DNA from: Cerrena zonata
Taxonomy: Eukaryota > Basidiomycota > Agaricomycetes > Polyporales > Cerrenaceae
Reading direction: 5' to 3'
Assembly (NCBI GenBank): GCA_038087015.1
Contig: JASBNA010000009.1
Coordinates: 248,001 to 312,000, forward strand
DNA length: 64,000 nucleotides
This document shows positions 20,859-32,179 of this stretch, in pieces. Position numbers and translations under genes: made by a program. Positions within the stretch are counted from its first letter, which is position 1; every line of letters begins with the position of its first letter. The notes under the pieces are model-generated. The model was not told the origin of the DNA. It saw only the letters and a program-made list of their open reading frames with translations, and ran no database searches.

Positions 20859-22447
20859 TCAACCAAGCAGAACGAATACTAGAGAAACCCCTGCAGACAA
20901 CATAGATATTGAGGGAGCGAACATACTGAGGGCTCCGCTCGTTCCTGGGACTGGCAGGAAGTGACTCGTGTCTTCTTTTTGTTGCTCAGCGGATTGCTAG
21001 GAATGGAAGCGAGTCATAAGCATCACGAAATGTCAATGGACGTCAAGTAGAGATCTTTGGGGGACTAACCTTGAACGAGACAAGACCAACGATAATGCCT
21101 GCTGCAAAGAAAATGATCGCTTGAATCAACCAGATGACACCCCATACTGTTTCATATCCCAGTTAGTGGATCGGCATCCAACAACTGGTGGGAGATATTA
21201 CCTTGTGAGGGGCAGCATCCGCAAATCTTGGCAAAAGAACTTGCATCGGAGCCGTTGACCTTCCGGGCTATAGTATCATCTGTAGTCGCGTGTTGGAACT
21301 TCTTCTGCTCATGTAATAGGGCAAAGGGGACATACCGACGATATCCCATAGGACATACATACACGACATAACGCCGATGAACAGTACCTATCCAATTTTT
21401 TTGTTAGTTGGATGAAGAGGGAACCAGAAATGAACATATGCAACTTACAAAGAACCGGAGTGCAACACTCTCAGCCACGAACCAAAACAAGATGATCAAT
21501 CCACACATGCCAAGGATAAGCACCCAAGTCCTTCGACACTTCAGCACCCAATCACTCCAACATAGTAGGAAGAAACGAATACTCACAACCAGTTCCGCCT
21601 CGCCCACCATAACGTGAACAGGAAGAACGCAGCTAAGATTATGGTAGCGACTTTACTCGCATTGGTATTGAATCCACATGTAATAAGTGCTGCTCCGATC
21701 AGAGATGAACCGAGGTATCCGGCTGGTAGGGTTAGCCAGGGTATTCCACCTGACATACGAGTTGCGCCTCCTTCATCGGCTGTGAGGGATATTATGTTAG
21801 CGGGGGTTGTGGGTTTTTTGAGACTGTGGTTGAACTCACGATCGAGCTCTATTGAATGGATTTTCGCGCAGGTGAGGACTAGATGTATCTCTTTAGTTCA
21901 CGTATTCGGTATTCTAGTCAAGTAAGCTTTCGTACCACCCACAAACGCATGGCTCATCTGAAATCAACACGTTCATTATGCTTTGTAATGCAATAAACAA
22001 GGCGGATCGTACCTCATGGAATCCGACAGTAAGTAACCTAAGAGCCAGTCGTCAGTCACCCATAATCCATGAACTGAAACCCAGAAGGGGAGACTCACTT
22101 GAACGGATATACTGCACACGCGCCACACCCAAATCAGCTAACCACCCACGAAACCCAACCTCAAGAAATACACATACTAACGAACGATACATAGGGCACA
22201 TGCCTATCCAACAATCCCAATCAATAACCACTCAAAGACTCAACTAAAGCAAAACATACCAAAGAATCGCAATAGCAACAATATAAACACCGGCAGCGAT
22301 TAAAGTGTTCCTCTGTGTCTCATTAGGCGTAAGTCTATCCTTAGCATCTCTAGCGACGAGGTAGACAGGATGAGACGCAAAGGATTGGTCTAGTTCGTAT
22401 CCTGTTGAGTATTCCGGGGATACGGAGAATGGGTCATAGGCTGGCAT
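20859..22447 (-). CDS. M50B-like membrane metalloprotease, 309 aa, 12 exons with micro-exons
   Basis: Multi-pass membrane protein of the fungal peptidase M50B-like family. Exons in reading order: 22447-22260, 22203-22178, 22110-22098, 22037-22013, 21957-21939, 21878-21840, 21779-21587, 21530-21449, 21387-21336, 21279-21202, 21146-21070, 20996-20859; they sum to exactly 310 codons. After a hydrophobic segment (AAGVYIVAIAILW) comes GFHEMSHAFVG, the HExxH zinc site, with HE and MSH on different exons. Further landmarks are CAKI, DEGGATRM, WLTLPAGYLGSSLIG, LWWARRNW, ALRFFVLFIGVMSCMY, SSFAKICGCCPSQ and a last membrane segment. Four consecutive internal exons are 13-26 nt, which gene finders often miss. 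The final exon reads through to TGA at 20859. The physiological substrate is unknown. Confidence 0.85.
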
Positions 22448-23022
22448 GAGAAACTTAGATCACGGTCGGAGATGAGTCGTCAAAGCCTTGAAGGGATAGA
22501 ATAGATGGAATAGTCCGAGGAGCTAAAAGGAGCTAAATCCAAGGGATATAAATGACCAACTTGCAGGGGATGGGGTATGTATATAAACAATCCTAGGCGA
22601 GAGGCTATGACACAGTTCACTCGAGGCCGACTCAGACAAGTTGAACCCTTCCCTGCTTTCTGTCCGCAGTATTCCCGCGCGTTCGCTCATCAGCCAAGAC
22701 TCTTGCAGGAGGAATGCTCTTCCCCCAATTCTATGTAAAGAACCGCACAGACTCCCCGAATAGTCGGAGGCTTCTCAGACACAGGCGCACGTAAATCCAA
22801 CACAGGAACAGAGTGAGAGAATCATGAAGTCGTGAAAATTAGATGCCTAGGTAAGGGGTACAATGAAGTACATATGATGTAGGTAGAACGTTACGCATAC
22901 GGATATCGAAACACGTCCGAGTAGAAGAAACAACACAGCATAGACCAATACAACAAACAAGGCGAAGATGAACGAACAGAAAGGAGGGAAACATATATAG
23001 AACAATATGGTTTTACAGCTCC
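22448..23022. other. Intergenic, metalloprotease promoter and EF3 3' region
   Basis: Upstream of one minus-strand gene and downstream of another. No ORF of interest. The AT-rich part near 22985-23010 is likely the EF3 3' UTR. Confidence 0.45.
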
Positions 23023-26000
23023 TTAGAGCTCGTCGTCGGTGATATCTTCACCACGCTTCTTGCGAGCCATGCGCTCCTTCTTGAGTTTACGAGCCTCAGC
23101 AGAAGTGAGCTTCTTGGCCTTCTTTGTCTCGATCTTGTTACCCATAGCATCATATTGGTCGTCCTCCTCTCCGGCTTTCTTGTCGATACGGGGTCCAGAG
23201 CCTTGGCCCTCAACCCAGTTGTGGCCAGAAGCCTCGAGACGACCGTCACGCATAGCCCAAACTTCAGGTACAGAGCGACTCGGAGAAGTCACGGTTGTGA
23301 GTAATGACGAGCACACCACCCTCGAACTCCTTGAGAGCCTTGATAAGAGCAGCCAACGATTCACGATCGAGGTAGTCTGAAAATCATGAGGTTAGCAACG
23401 TAGCGACATAAAATCGAGAAAGGGCACATACTAGTGGGCTCATCGAGACAGATGACGTGGGGACGACGCCATGTAGCAGCACCGAGGACAACCTTGACCT
23501 TCTGACCACCAGAGAGACCACGCATGGTGTTGTGAGAGACGAACTCAGCCTCGAGACCGAAGTCAGCGAAGTGCTTCTCGATCTCGCGACGAACGAGAGG
23601 ACGAGGAGACCGAGACGTTGAGCCTCACGGGTATCAACCTCGAGGACCTTCTTCTCGAAACCACGCTTGATGAGGTCATCACGAGGAAGCCAGATGTTCT
23701 CGGAAGACGACAGGTTCTTGAACGAAACCTCGTACTCGTAAGATTGCTTGAGCTTCTTACGGCCGACGATCTCCTCGATGATACGCTTCTGTCCTTCAAC
23801 AACGACGATACCTCCATCCTTCATCTTCTGAGCCTCCTCCTCGGTGATTTGACGGTTAGCCTTCATCATCTCCTCGAGATCCTCACCGGTCTGGTAACGC
23901 CAGAGCATGTACTCGAGAGGAGTCTTGTCGAGATGGTTATCGATGTGGTGGAAAGCGTGTTGAGCGACGTAACCGATGACCAAGTTAGGGTGCTTCCAGA
24001 CTTCACCACCCTTGTTGGGCTCCATATCACCGATGAGGAGTTTGACGAGAGTCGACTTTCCGGAACCATTGGGACCAAGGACAGCGACACGAGACGAGAG
24101 CGAGACTTGGAGAGTGATGTCGTACAGCTGTTGGTTGGCTTGAGTGGGATATTGGAATCCAACCTTACGCATCTTGAGCAAAGACTTCTCCTTGGTCTTG
24201 ACACCCTCAAGGAGAGGGGGATCAGGGAGCTTGAATTGGTAGTCCTCAGCAGCCTCGAGTGTGTAGTAAGAACGAGCCTCAGGGACGGCCTTCATGAAGG
24301 ACTCAAGGTTACCGCGGTAACGCTTGAGCTTGAAGCGGTTCAAGTGGAGGACGTCAGTGATAGTGTTGTTGAGGAATGAGGAGTCGTGCGAGACGATGAC
24401 TGTTGAAAGAGAATTAGCTGTGATCACTTTTTATCGCAAAATCACGAAAACTTACTGGAAGTACAGGTGGTAAGGCTGGTGAGGTAACCCTCCAACCAAG
24501 CAATGTTGACAACATCCAAGTGGTTAGTAGGCTCATCGAGCAAGAGAATATCAGCCTTGAAGAGCATGGCACGAGCGAGAGCCAACTTCATCTTCCAACC
24601 ACCGGAGAGCGCACCGATGCCACCAGCCTGTCTCTCCTCGTCGAAACCGACGGAAGCCAAGGTCTCGATGATCTCCTCCTTGCCGGCCTGGATACGAGTA
24701 TCGGCCAAGATGAAAGAAAGGACGGAGGTCTCAGCCTCGGAACCATCGATATCGTGCTCGACGTAGAAGGTTCGGACTTCGTCGGGAGAGGGGAAACCCT
24801 CGACCTGACCGTTGGTAATGGCACGCATGAGGGTTGACTTTCCGGTACCGTTCCTACCACAGAGACCGTAACGGTGACCACGCTTGAGACGGAGAGTAGC
24901 GGTGTTGAGCAAAATCTTGGCACCGTAGGCGAGCGAGAACTGGCAGTTACAGAGGTCCTCACCCTCTTCCTCATCCTCGGCGTCACCAGCCTCTTCGTCA
25001 TCTTGGGAAGCGGACTTGACGGCCCAGTCGTTAACGATGGAGATGGGGTCTGGGTTGGTGGACTCGTAAGCAAGGAAGGGGGCAAGAGATTGCCATTCCG
25101 AGAGGTCAAAGTTCTTTGCATTGACAAGGGTAGCAGCGAGGTTTCCGACATACATCACTTCGGTGGAAGCAACAGAAGGAACGGGGCTGGCGTTGGCCTT
25201 CTTGTAGATACCGATGAGCGAGTGAGCGAGAGTCTTCTCATCGACCTTCTTGAGAGGGGGCAAATCGGAACCGTCGCTGTCGGCGGGAATATCACCAACT
25301 TGACGGAGGGTGGCGATAGCACGAGCAACGACACCACGAGCCTCGGGGTCACCAACGGTGCTCTCAATCTTGATAAGACCGGGGAGAAGTTTGGGGATGA
25401 AGGGTCGGACAGTAACTGGGGAGTCGACGAGCTTGGCCATGTTGTCAGCGATGCTATAAAAACATTAATAAAAATTCATTTTGGGCGTAATAAATTGGCA
25501 ACTTACACAGCAACCTTACGCTTAGTGGCAGTCAACTTCTCGGTAAGACCTCGGGACAAGAGGGGGACCATGAGCGAGAGAGTTGGGGAATCGACTTCAG
25601 AAACGAATGTGGTAGCCGAGAGGAGGTTGATAGTGTTGGGGACCTCCTCCACAGGATTAATGAGAGCCTTGATTAAAGCGGGAATAAAGCGTTCTATGTC
25701 CTTGTTCGAGATGAGGGCTGTGGCCTTCTCGAGACTATCGCGAGCGGCCTTCTTCACGTCAGCCTTGGTGTCCCAAATCGCCTCAGAGAGAACGGGGACG
25801 ATCTCGGGGGTGAGACGACCAACTTGAGTGGGTGCAGAGGCAACGAGTTGGTTGAGGACGGTAAGGGAACCGGTCTTCAATTGCCACTTGCCGGCAGTTT
25901 TGATTTCGTGAAGAAGGGCAGGAAGAACAAGTGCAGCGGCCCAGGGGTTCATAGCAGCAACGTACTCCCTGACAGCCTCGACGGCCACTGTCCTGACAGC

Positions 26001-26369
26001 GGGCATCTTGTCTGCAAAAGCCTCAAGCAAAGCAGCATAGAGACCAGAATCGATGAAGAGGGGCTCGAGAGCCTTGACGGCGCCTGCTTTGACGAGCGTG
26101 AGGACGGCTGAAGCAGCGCCTTCACGAGTAGCAGGAGACTTCTTGTCGGCGAGAGCCTTGACGACAGCGTCCGAGAAGCCTACGGACTGGAGGGCCTTGG
26201 GGCCATCCTTTTGGGCGAGAGCAGCCAAAGAGGCAGCAGACGACTCGCGAGCGGCCTTGTCAGAGACAAAAAGACCAGAGATGTCGAATTGACCAGCTGC
26301 CGGGGCGACAGCGGCCTTGAGGGAAGCGGGGGAGGTAGCAGGAATGGCGGAAGCGGTAACAGCGGGCAT
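23023..26369 (-). CDS. YEF3: Translation elongation factor 3, with two apparent frameshifts
   Basis: Fungal-specific ribosome-bound ATPase needed in each elongation cycle. Exons in reading order: 26369-25507, 25453-24456, 24399-23432, 23376-23023. Start [10 protein letters not shown]; another in-frame ATG at 26408 precedes a splice-acceptor-like site and may lie in a leader intron. Order: HEAT repeats (first ~320 aa), first ABC domain ([35 protein letters not shown]), second ABC domain with insert ([18 protein letters not shown] across an intron), and a lysine-rich tail ending GEDITDDEL. Codon use is strongly biased, as expected for a highly expressed gene. Two lesions break the frame: four bases missing at about 23599-23604 (one copy of a GTCCGTCC direct repeat, where the family has LLVRPLVRRE) and one extra base at about 23267 before EVWAMRDG. 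Since the gene is essential, assembly error is the first explanation. Confidence 0.9.
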
Positions 26370-27506
26370 TTCGTTAATCTGTGATCGACCGACAGAGTTG
26401 TGAGCCATTCAGTTTCTATCGAAGGAAATCAATTGAGTTGGCTACCTACGTTCTACGGGGAAATGGGCGATGTACTTGTAAAAGTGGCAATAGAGCTCGG
26501 AAGGCCTGAACAAGGACGTATAGTTCACTCTATTCTAGGATGGCGTTTGCCTGGGGTATATGCGTCAAAATCGATGATAAAATCGGGGAGGAGGGGGACA
26601 AGCACGTACCGTCTATGAGACAAAAAGAAGAAAAAAGAGGAAGGGGAAGGTGAGATAAAAACGATCAGACCCATCGTCTCTTTATATACCACGCGGACTT
26701 TCAATCCTCTCACCGAAACGCGGTGCCCAATGCCCCGGAACGTGCCCGGACACGCCGGCATGGACCAAAGCTGGAGCGCAGGGATCCGCCGAGATCTGTC
26801 TGGCCGGCCGGCAGGAGATGGGTATCCCCGTTTTTGCAGTCCGCTTTTCCAGGAGCAGTTGCTTACCCCACACTGGCACTGCTCTGTCGATTCCCCCGAC
26901 CTCGGTAATGTCAGTGCACCGGTTCCTGTCACCTACCTTCTGTATATTTAGACACATCCATCTCCGAGCAGCTTCGATGTTATCAACAGCTTACTTGAGC
27001 ACCGTTCCAGCGAGGCTCAAACATGGTTCATACCGATGCTCTCCTCAACAGAATTACGTTCTGTGATGTCCTGGAACACAGCACATCCATAACAAGGTTC
27101 AGATCATGCCGCACTCTCGCCAGGTGCTATGCAACCGTGCCTGCGGTCGGTCTACAACGAGATCTCCCGTTCTCAACCAAGGCTTCCTCTGTCCCATGAC
27201 CCCGACGGTGGCGACGGTAAACATCCGGGCATACACATGGAAATTGTCGTCGTGACCTCACTAGAGTATTTTCGTACACTTCCGCACGCTATCCATCCTG
27301 TAAAGAATGCCATAATATTTGTTAACAACGACCGAACATGATACCAAACGATACCTGCTCAGCGCACACGCATCAAAGTATGTGTGATATAAAGAGTCCG
27401 TCTTTCAACATTTCCCCGAACCTATCACTTCATTACACCTCTCTCTCACCTACCACCTGCCACATTCCGCCCTTCCGTGGCGGGCCTCCTGAGCTTCACT
27501 CCTGAC
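26370..27506. other. Intergenic, EF3 promoter and V-ATPase 3' region
   Basis: Holds the EF3 upstream region, with pyrimidine-rich blocks near 26600-26660 and an AG-acceptor just 5' of ATG 26369 that hints at a leader intron. Overlapping ORFs of 60-135 codons (26525-27066) are on both strands and look like by-products of GC-rich sequence. No gene seen. Confidence 0.45.
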
Positions 27507-30500
27507 TTACTCCTTCTCATTCAACTTCGCAAAGCTAAGCGGGTTGAACGCCTACACCACACCCCCGTCAGCAGGCCGAAATACGAAATAGAACAAAAAG
27601 AACCACTCACATAACCGCCCGCTTCGTAGTGCTTGCTGTTCGCTTCGACCCAATGAAGCCGCAATGCGTGCAGGAACGCCGACAGACCCTAAATCAAGTA
27701 AAACGACACTCAGCCTCATGTAAAATGCACAATAGGGTGACAAGAGAATTAGAAGTAGAAGATGGATGGATAGTCAAATAAATGGATCAACGGGAAGATG
27801 GGAACGGTTGCCAATAGATGACTAGCCGATAGACATCATCTGGTCCCCGCCTCCACTACATGCATGGGGCACGAGTATCCGTCAACCATCCCCGATCGTC
27901 CATCCCATCGATAATGAGAAGGTGAGAAACTTGGCAAATCGCACACGTACCTCCATAATACACAAAATGAATACAGTCAGCACAAACCACGCTGTACCCA
28001 TGATCGCGAGGGCGATCCAGCCGATAACTCCGTCCAGCCCGAGTACCTTCGAAAGGGTCATATCCCATAATACTTCTGACAACTGAGCGTGAGCCAGTGA
28101 GAGGGCCCAAAGACGAAGGTACGAGGCGGTGTGTGAGATGCACCCTAAACAGAACTCTATAGTATGGATGACTTGATGAATGACCACTTCGCTGAAATCG
28201 TGATGTTCCTATCAAAAGAATCGTACCGCATCAGTATACAGTTTAGACACCACAACGCCTTTCTCAATGAAAACCGCATTGCCTTAAAAAGACTTACGTG
28301 TTCCTCATCCATCGCTTCCGCAATCGCGCGTCCATTTCCTTCCTCCTCACCCTCCAAAACCTCATCGGAATCATGAGTCACAACATCATCACCTCCTAAC
28401 CCAATATATCCTTGTCCCTGGATCTTCTGCATCTCTTTGTATTGCAAATACGGCTTGCTGATCAACAACCAAGGAACACAGACGAACGCAATAAGTAAGA
28501 GGATCACTTGAACAGTGGGCTGTCCTCGATACAACTGCGTGGCTGGGTCAACTGTTCCAGGCTTGAGGAACATATCGATCAGCATGTTCAACAACGATGG
28601 GGGTCCTGTTGGTGAGTGTTCCCAGTCGACAGACCATTTGTACAAGATGCAGAGCACCAAGTAGCCGAAGATGGATTGTAAGAAGAGCATTTGGGGGATA
28701 AAGTTGGTGTAGAGGTCCGAGAAACGCTTGAAACGAATGTGGTTAGGAACTTGCAAACAGAGAGCGAACGTCATCTGCATCAATGATGAAGTCAGTTGAA
28801 ATCATCATAACAGTTGGTTTATCTTGGTACGTACGTGGATAACACCGAGAACGATGGACATCTTCATCTTGTACGAGTTGGTGAACAACAGAGAGTTGTC
28901 GGCACTATGCCAACCTGGATCCAATCCGAAGGGATAGGTGTGTCCGTTCGAGATACCAACTATCGTCTCGTTTGCCTTCGCCTCTGGGAAGTCCCAGCCT
29001 GAATGCCAGAGGTGCAAAGACTTGGAGAATATATCGTTATAGATCAACCCAGTATACATGGAGAAAAGACCCATGAGCAAGATGATGTATCGACCACTAC
29101 ACCAAATTGACATTAACACCAAATTCACCAAAGCAAGTCACGAAAAATCGACACTTACTAGAAGAACATTCCAATGATTTCACCAAGGTCCTGCTTGGCC
29201 CAAGACCTCTCCCTCAAGATCATCCAAAGCGCAGCGACGAACAAGATACAACCATGTCCAATATCACCGAACATAACCGCGAACAAGAATGGGAAGGTAA
29301 TAACCGCAAACAGACCGGGATTGACCTCCTGGTACGATGCGATACCGTAGGCATCCATTATCGTCTGGAACCCCTCCGTAAACTTGTTGGTTCGGTGGAA
29401 TGTCGGCGGGGTCCTGTTGGTGCGGAGTTCATGGAGGATAGGGGGGATGCTCGTTCCAGATTCCTCCTAGTGTCGGTAATAAGTGGAGCAGACCGTTAGA
29501 CTCGGAAGCGAATAAAACATTAAACAATTAAACCATAGACTTACCGTAGCGTGGCGCAGAGCGACCTGGATCATGGGGATGTCTCGAGTGGGGCACCAGC
29601 CTTCAGCGAGGAGAGTCTTCCGGCGGACGTCGTAGTTGAGCAAATTCAACGTCTCATAGATAACCTTTTCCTTCTGGGCGACGTCTTGCCAGCTCGCGAG
29701 GTGTTCTCCAATAGTGACAAGCTCCAGGCGTCGACTATTCCCAGTGTTGTAAAGCACAACCTGGAGATCTTCAAGTCGACCAGTGACCTCCCGGAGCGAG
29801 TCTCTACGTTTATCCGCGCTGGAATCAATGGGGTACAAAGTAGCTCCCATGGATTCGGCGACCTTACGAATCTTCGCGAGCAAAACATCACCATGTGCAA
29901 AGATGATAAAGACGTTCTTGCGCGTTTCAGCACCAGTGACAGGGTCAACGAAAGGTTCCTGGATATCCGTGTGGTTCATGTACAAGTTACCACGGAGGAC
30001 ACGCCAGAGAACACGTTCAAAGGTTTCCAGGCGGGCTCGATCAATAGTCCCCGCAACGAATCTGTCAAAAATGACGGAAAGATTAACACGGAGATAGGGA
30101 TAGCAATGGATGATAAATGGAAACATACTCAAGGTCGAAGTCAACATGGCCGGAGGAGTATTGGTTCTCCCTGTCATCGTGTTGCAAAAGGGGAGCGGAA
30201 CTGTCATCGAGAGAAGCTCGAATATCAGATTGATGAGTAGCAGCCTGTGTTAAATTTGTTAGTATCTTTGTTCAACGACCGGCACCCGCAACTATTTCCA
30301 GAGAACGGAAGAAACAACCCCAAAATAAAAACAGCACAAATTAACAGGAATCTATCAGCGGTCGAGGTCCAAACTTTGTTTTGCAACCAGCTCCATCTCC
30401 GTGATAGTAGAGATGGTTCCGCCGATGATATTCATGCAATAAATTATCCCATTGGGGTAATGGTACGAACGCAATAAAGGAAAATGCTGCGATGTCTAGC

Positions 30501-31364
30501 ACGTTCCTGAATCATCAGCATCGTTCCAACACCCACACGTGTCGAAGCTGAGGAATACGCTTGACCGACTCTTCCGCGTGGGACCTTGCGATTTCGCAGG
30601 TAAATAGACTACTTCAGTTCGTAGAGACAGCATGGTCATTTGAAACAAGAATTTTTGCGATGTGAACTGATCACTTCATAGCAAAGCGCGAGGTACGGCA
30701 TCAACTGCGGACCAGTATCTCTCATTTTTGTCAAAACGTTCGGGTGCGCCTTCTCCATAGGTAAGAACGAGCAAATAAACGAAACGTACCTTGTCAAAAA
30801 AGACCGCAGTTTCCCTCAAAACATGTCTCGCCTCCACAAGCTCCTTGGTCCGATCACTGAGGACTTGGTAGCTCTCGTTCATCTGTGTCAAGCGGGCTTC
30901 ATGCTCCGCAAGTTTCACGTCAAGCTCGTCAATGGTTTGCGCAGCTCGAGGACCGACGGTGATGAGAGGAGCTGAGTCGTACAAAGGACGAATGGGGATC
31001 GGTTCCTTCTCCTTCTCAATCTGGTTAGTGAAGAACCGGACACGACGTGCCATTTCGTCGACACGCCGAATCTCCCCGACGAACGAGCGTTGGAACGGGT
31101 TAACATCAGGGTTCAGCTGTCAGATGAAGTCAGTATCTCAATGCAAGTGTAGGAAGCATGACAAGGAGCCAAAGAGGCATACATCTTTGAATTGGACATT
31201 GCCTAGTTCACCAAGTTCTGCAATGGTGTCATGGGCAACTTCTGTTGGAATGATGAGCTGCACTAAGCTCATCTGTTCCGAGTCTATGTAAATACTTGAG
31301 CATATGTTCAACCTTTCATATTATAGTCGAACTTACGGAACAGCGTAGGGTATTCGTCCGCCAT
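27507..31364 (-). CDS. VPH1: V-type ATPase a subunit (Vph1/Stv1 family), 838 aa
   Basis: Membrane subunit of the proton-pumping V-ATPase of vacuole, Golgi or endosomes; carries the two proton half-channels. Exons in reading order: 31364-31337, 31283-31183, 31116-30790, 30244-30129, 30061-29545, 29466-29159, 29096-28835, 28774-28298, 28208-27951, 27688-27611, 27551-27507, exactly 839 codons with stop. The cytosolic N-terminal half starts MADEYPTLF and includes [12 protein letters not shown] and a coiled region. The C-terminal half has eight or so membrane segments, with [47 protein letters not shown] (holding the essential channel arginine) and the end [12 protein letters not shown]. No break in frame. 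Introns of 545 bp (30245-30789) and 262 bp (27689-27950) are far longer than the others. Choice between Vph1- and Stv1-type location cannot be made. Confidence 0.95.
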
Positions 31365-32179
31365 AGCGGGAAATAGAAACTAAGCAGAATGTCGAAGGGG
31401 GATGAAAGTATGCTAGATTGTCAAGCGCTGTAACAGCCATGTGAGCGCCTATACAGTACATCTTGTTTTGGATACACAGCAACTCCAGGATTTCCTGAAA
31501 TGGCAGGTGCTGTACTTCAACCTGAAGTGGAGCAATTTCTTCTAAGGTTCAATCTTAGGGCTTGCAGACCGTGCCCGTGCCCGGCTCTCGAACAGAGCCT
31601 AAGGGTTTGAAGAGTAAGTAAGCTCCTATACATTGAGGTATGAGGATTTCAGTGATCAAAGATGTGTCACAACTCTTGAACATGCCTACTACTCAGGTTT
31701 ACTACTTACTATTACCAGCCTGAGGGTGCAGATTGCGGCGAAGCAAGCTCAGGAGAGTATAGCATGTGCTTCGTGAGCAATACATATTATATTCGGAGAC
31801 TGAGTCGGCTATTAAATCATTCGACAATTAATGACAGTGTGAATGCTGGAGATTGAAGGCGCATAACTCCAGCGTAACAGCATGATCTATTATTTCGTAA
31901 AAATGTCATACAGATAATCAGTCGTACTATCATACAAATCCAATAGTAAGGTACGTCCTTGATGAACGGCAGCTTAAAGCCTATAATAGAAATAACGGGA
32001 AGTCTTTGCCTTAGTCTAGATGAACCTGAATGGCATGGCGGTTCCGACGATGTAAAGTATTGATACAATATGCTACCTCCTGTCCCTGAAATGTATATTG
32101 AAAAGACCCAGCGGGATGTCGAGACAGTGATAGGAGAAATAATAGCGTTCAAGAAGCAAGTAAAGCATAAGGTCGAATG
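31365..32179. other. Intergenic between V-ATPase promoter and regulator 3' end
   Basis: Upstream of the V-ATPase gene (minus) and downstream of the Zn2Cys6 gene (minus). A 111-codon minus ORF (31817-32152) has no family features. No repeat or RNA recognised. Confidence 0.4.

Noticed and set aside
23618..25827. Long plus-strand ORFs (253 and 317 codons) opposite EF3
   Set aside because: They are antisense to the strongly codon-biased EF3 exons, lack any domain, and run across EF3 introns. Biased codon use leaves the opposite strand open by chance.
26525..27066. ORFs of 61-135 codons on both strands upstream of EF3
   Set aside because: They overlap in many frames and have no family features. 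The region is the EF3 promoter.
29551..30240. 229-codon plus-strand ORF opposite V-ATPase exons
   Set aside because: Antisense shadow of a well-supported gene, with low-information composition.
30245..30789. snoRNA inside the long V-ATPase intron
   Set aside because: GATGAT- and CTGA-like words occur but not with the spacing or exact C and D boxes needed.
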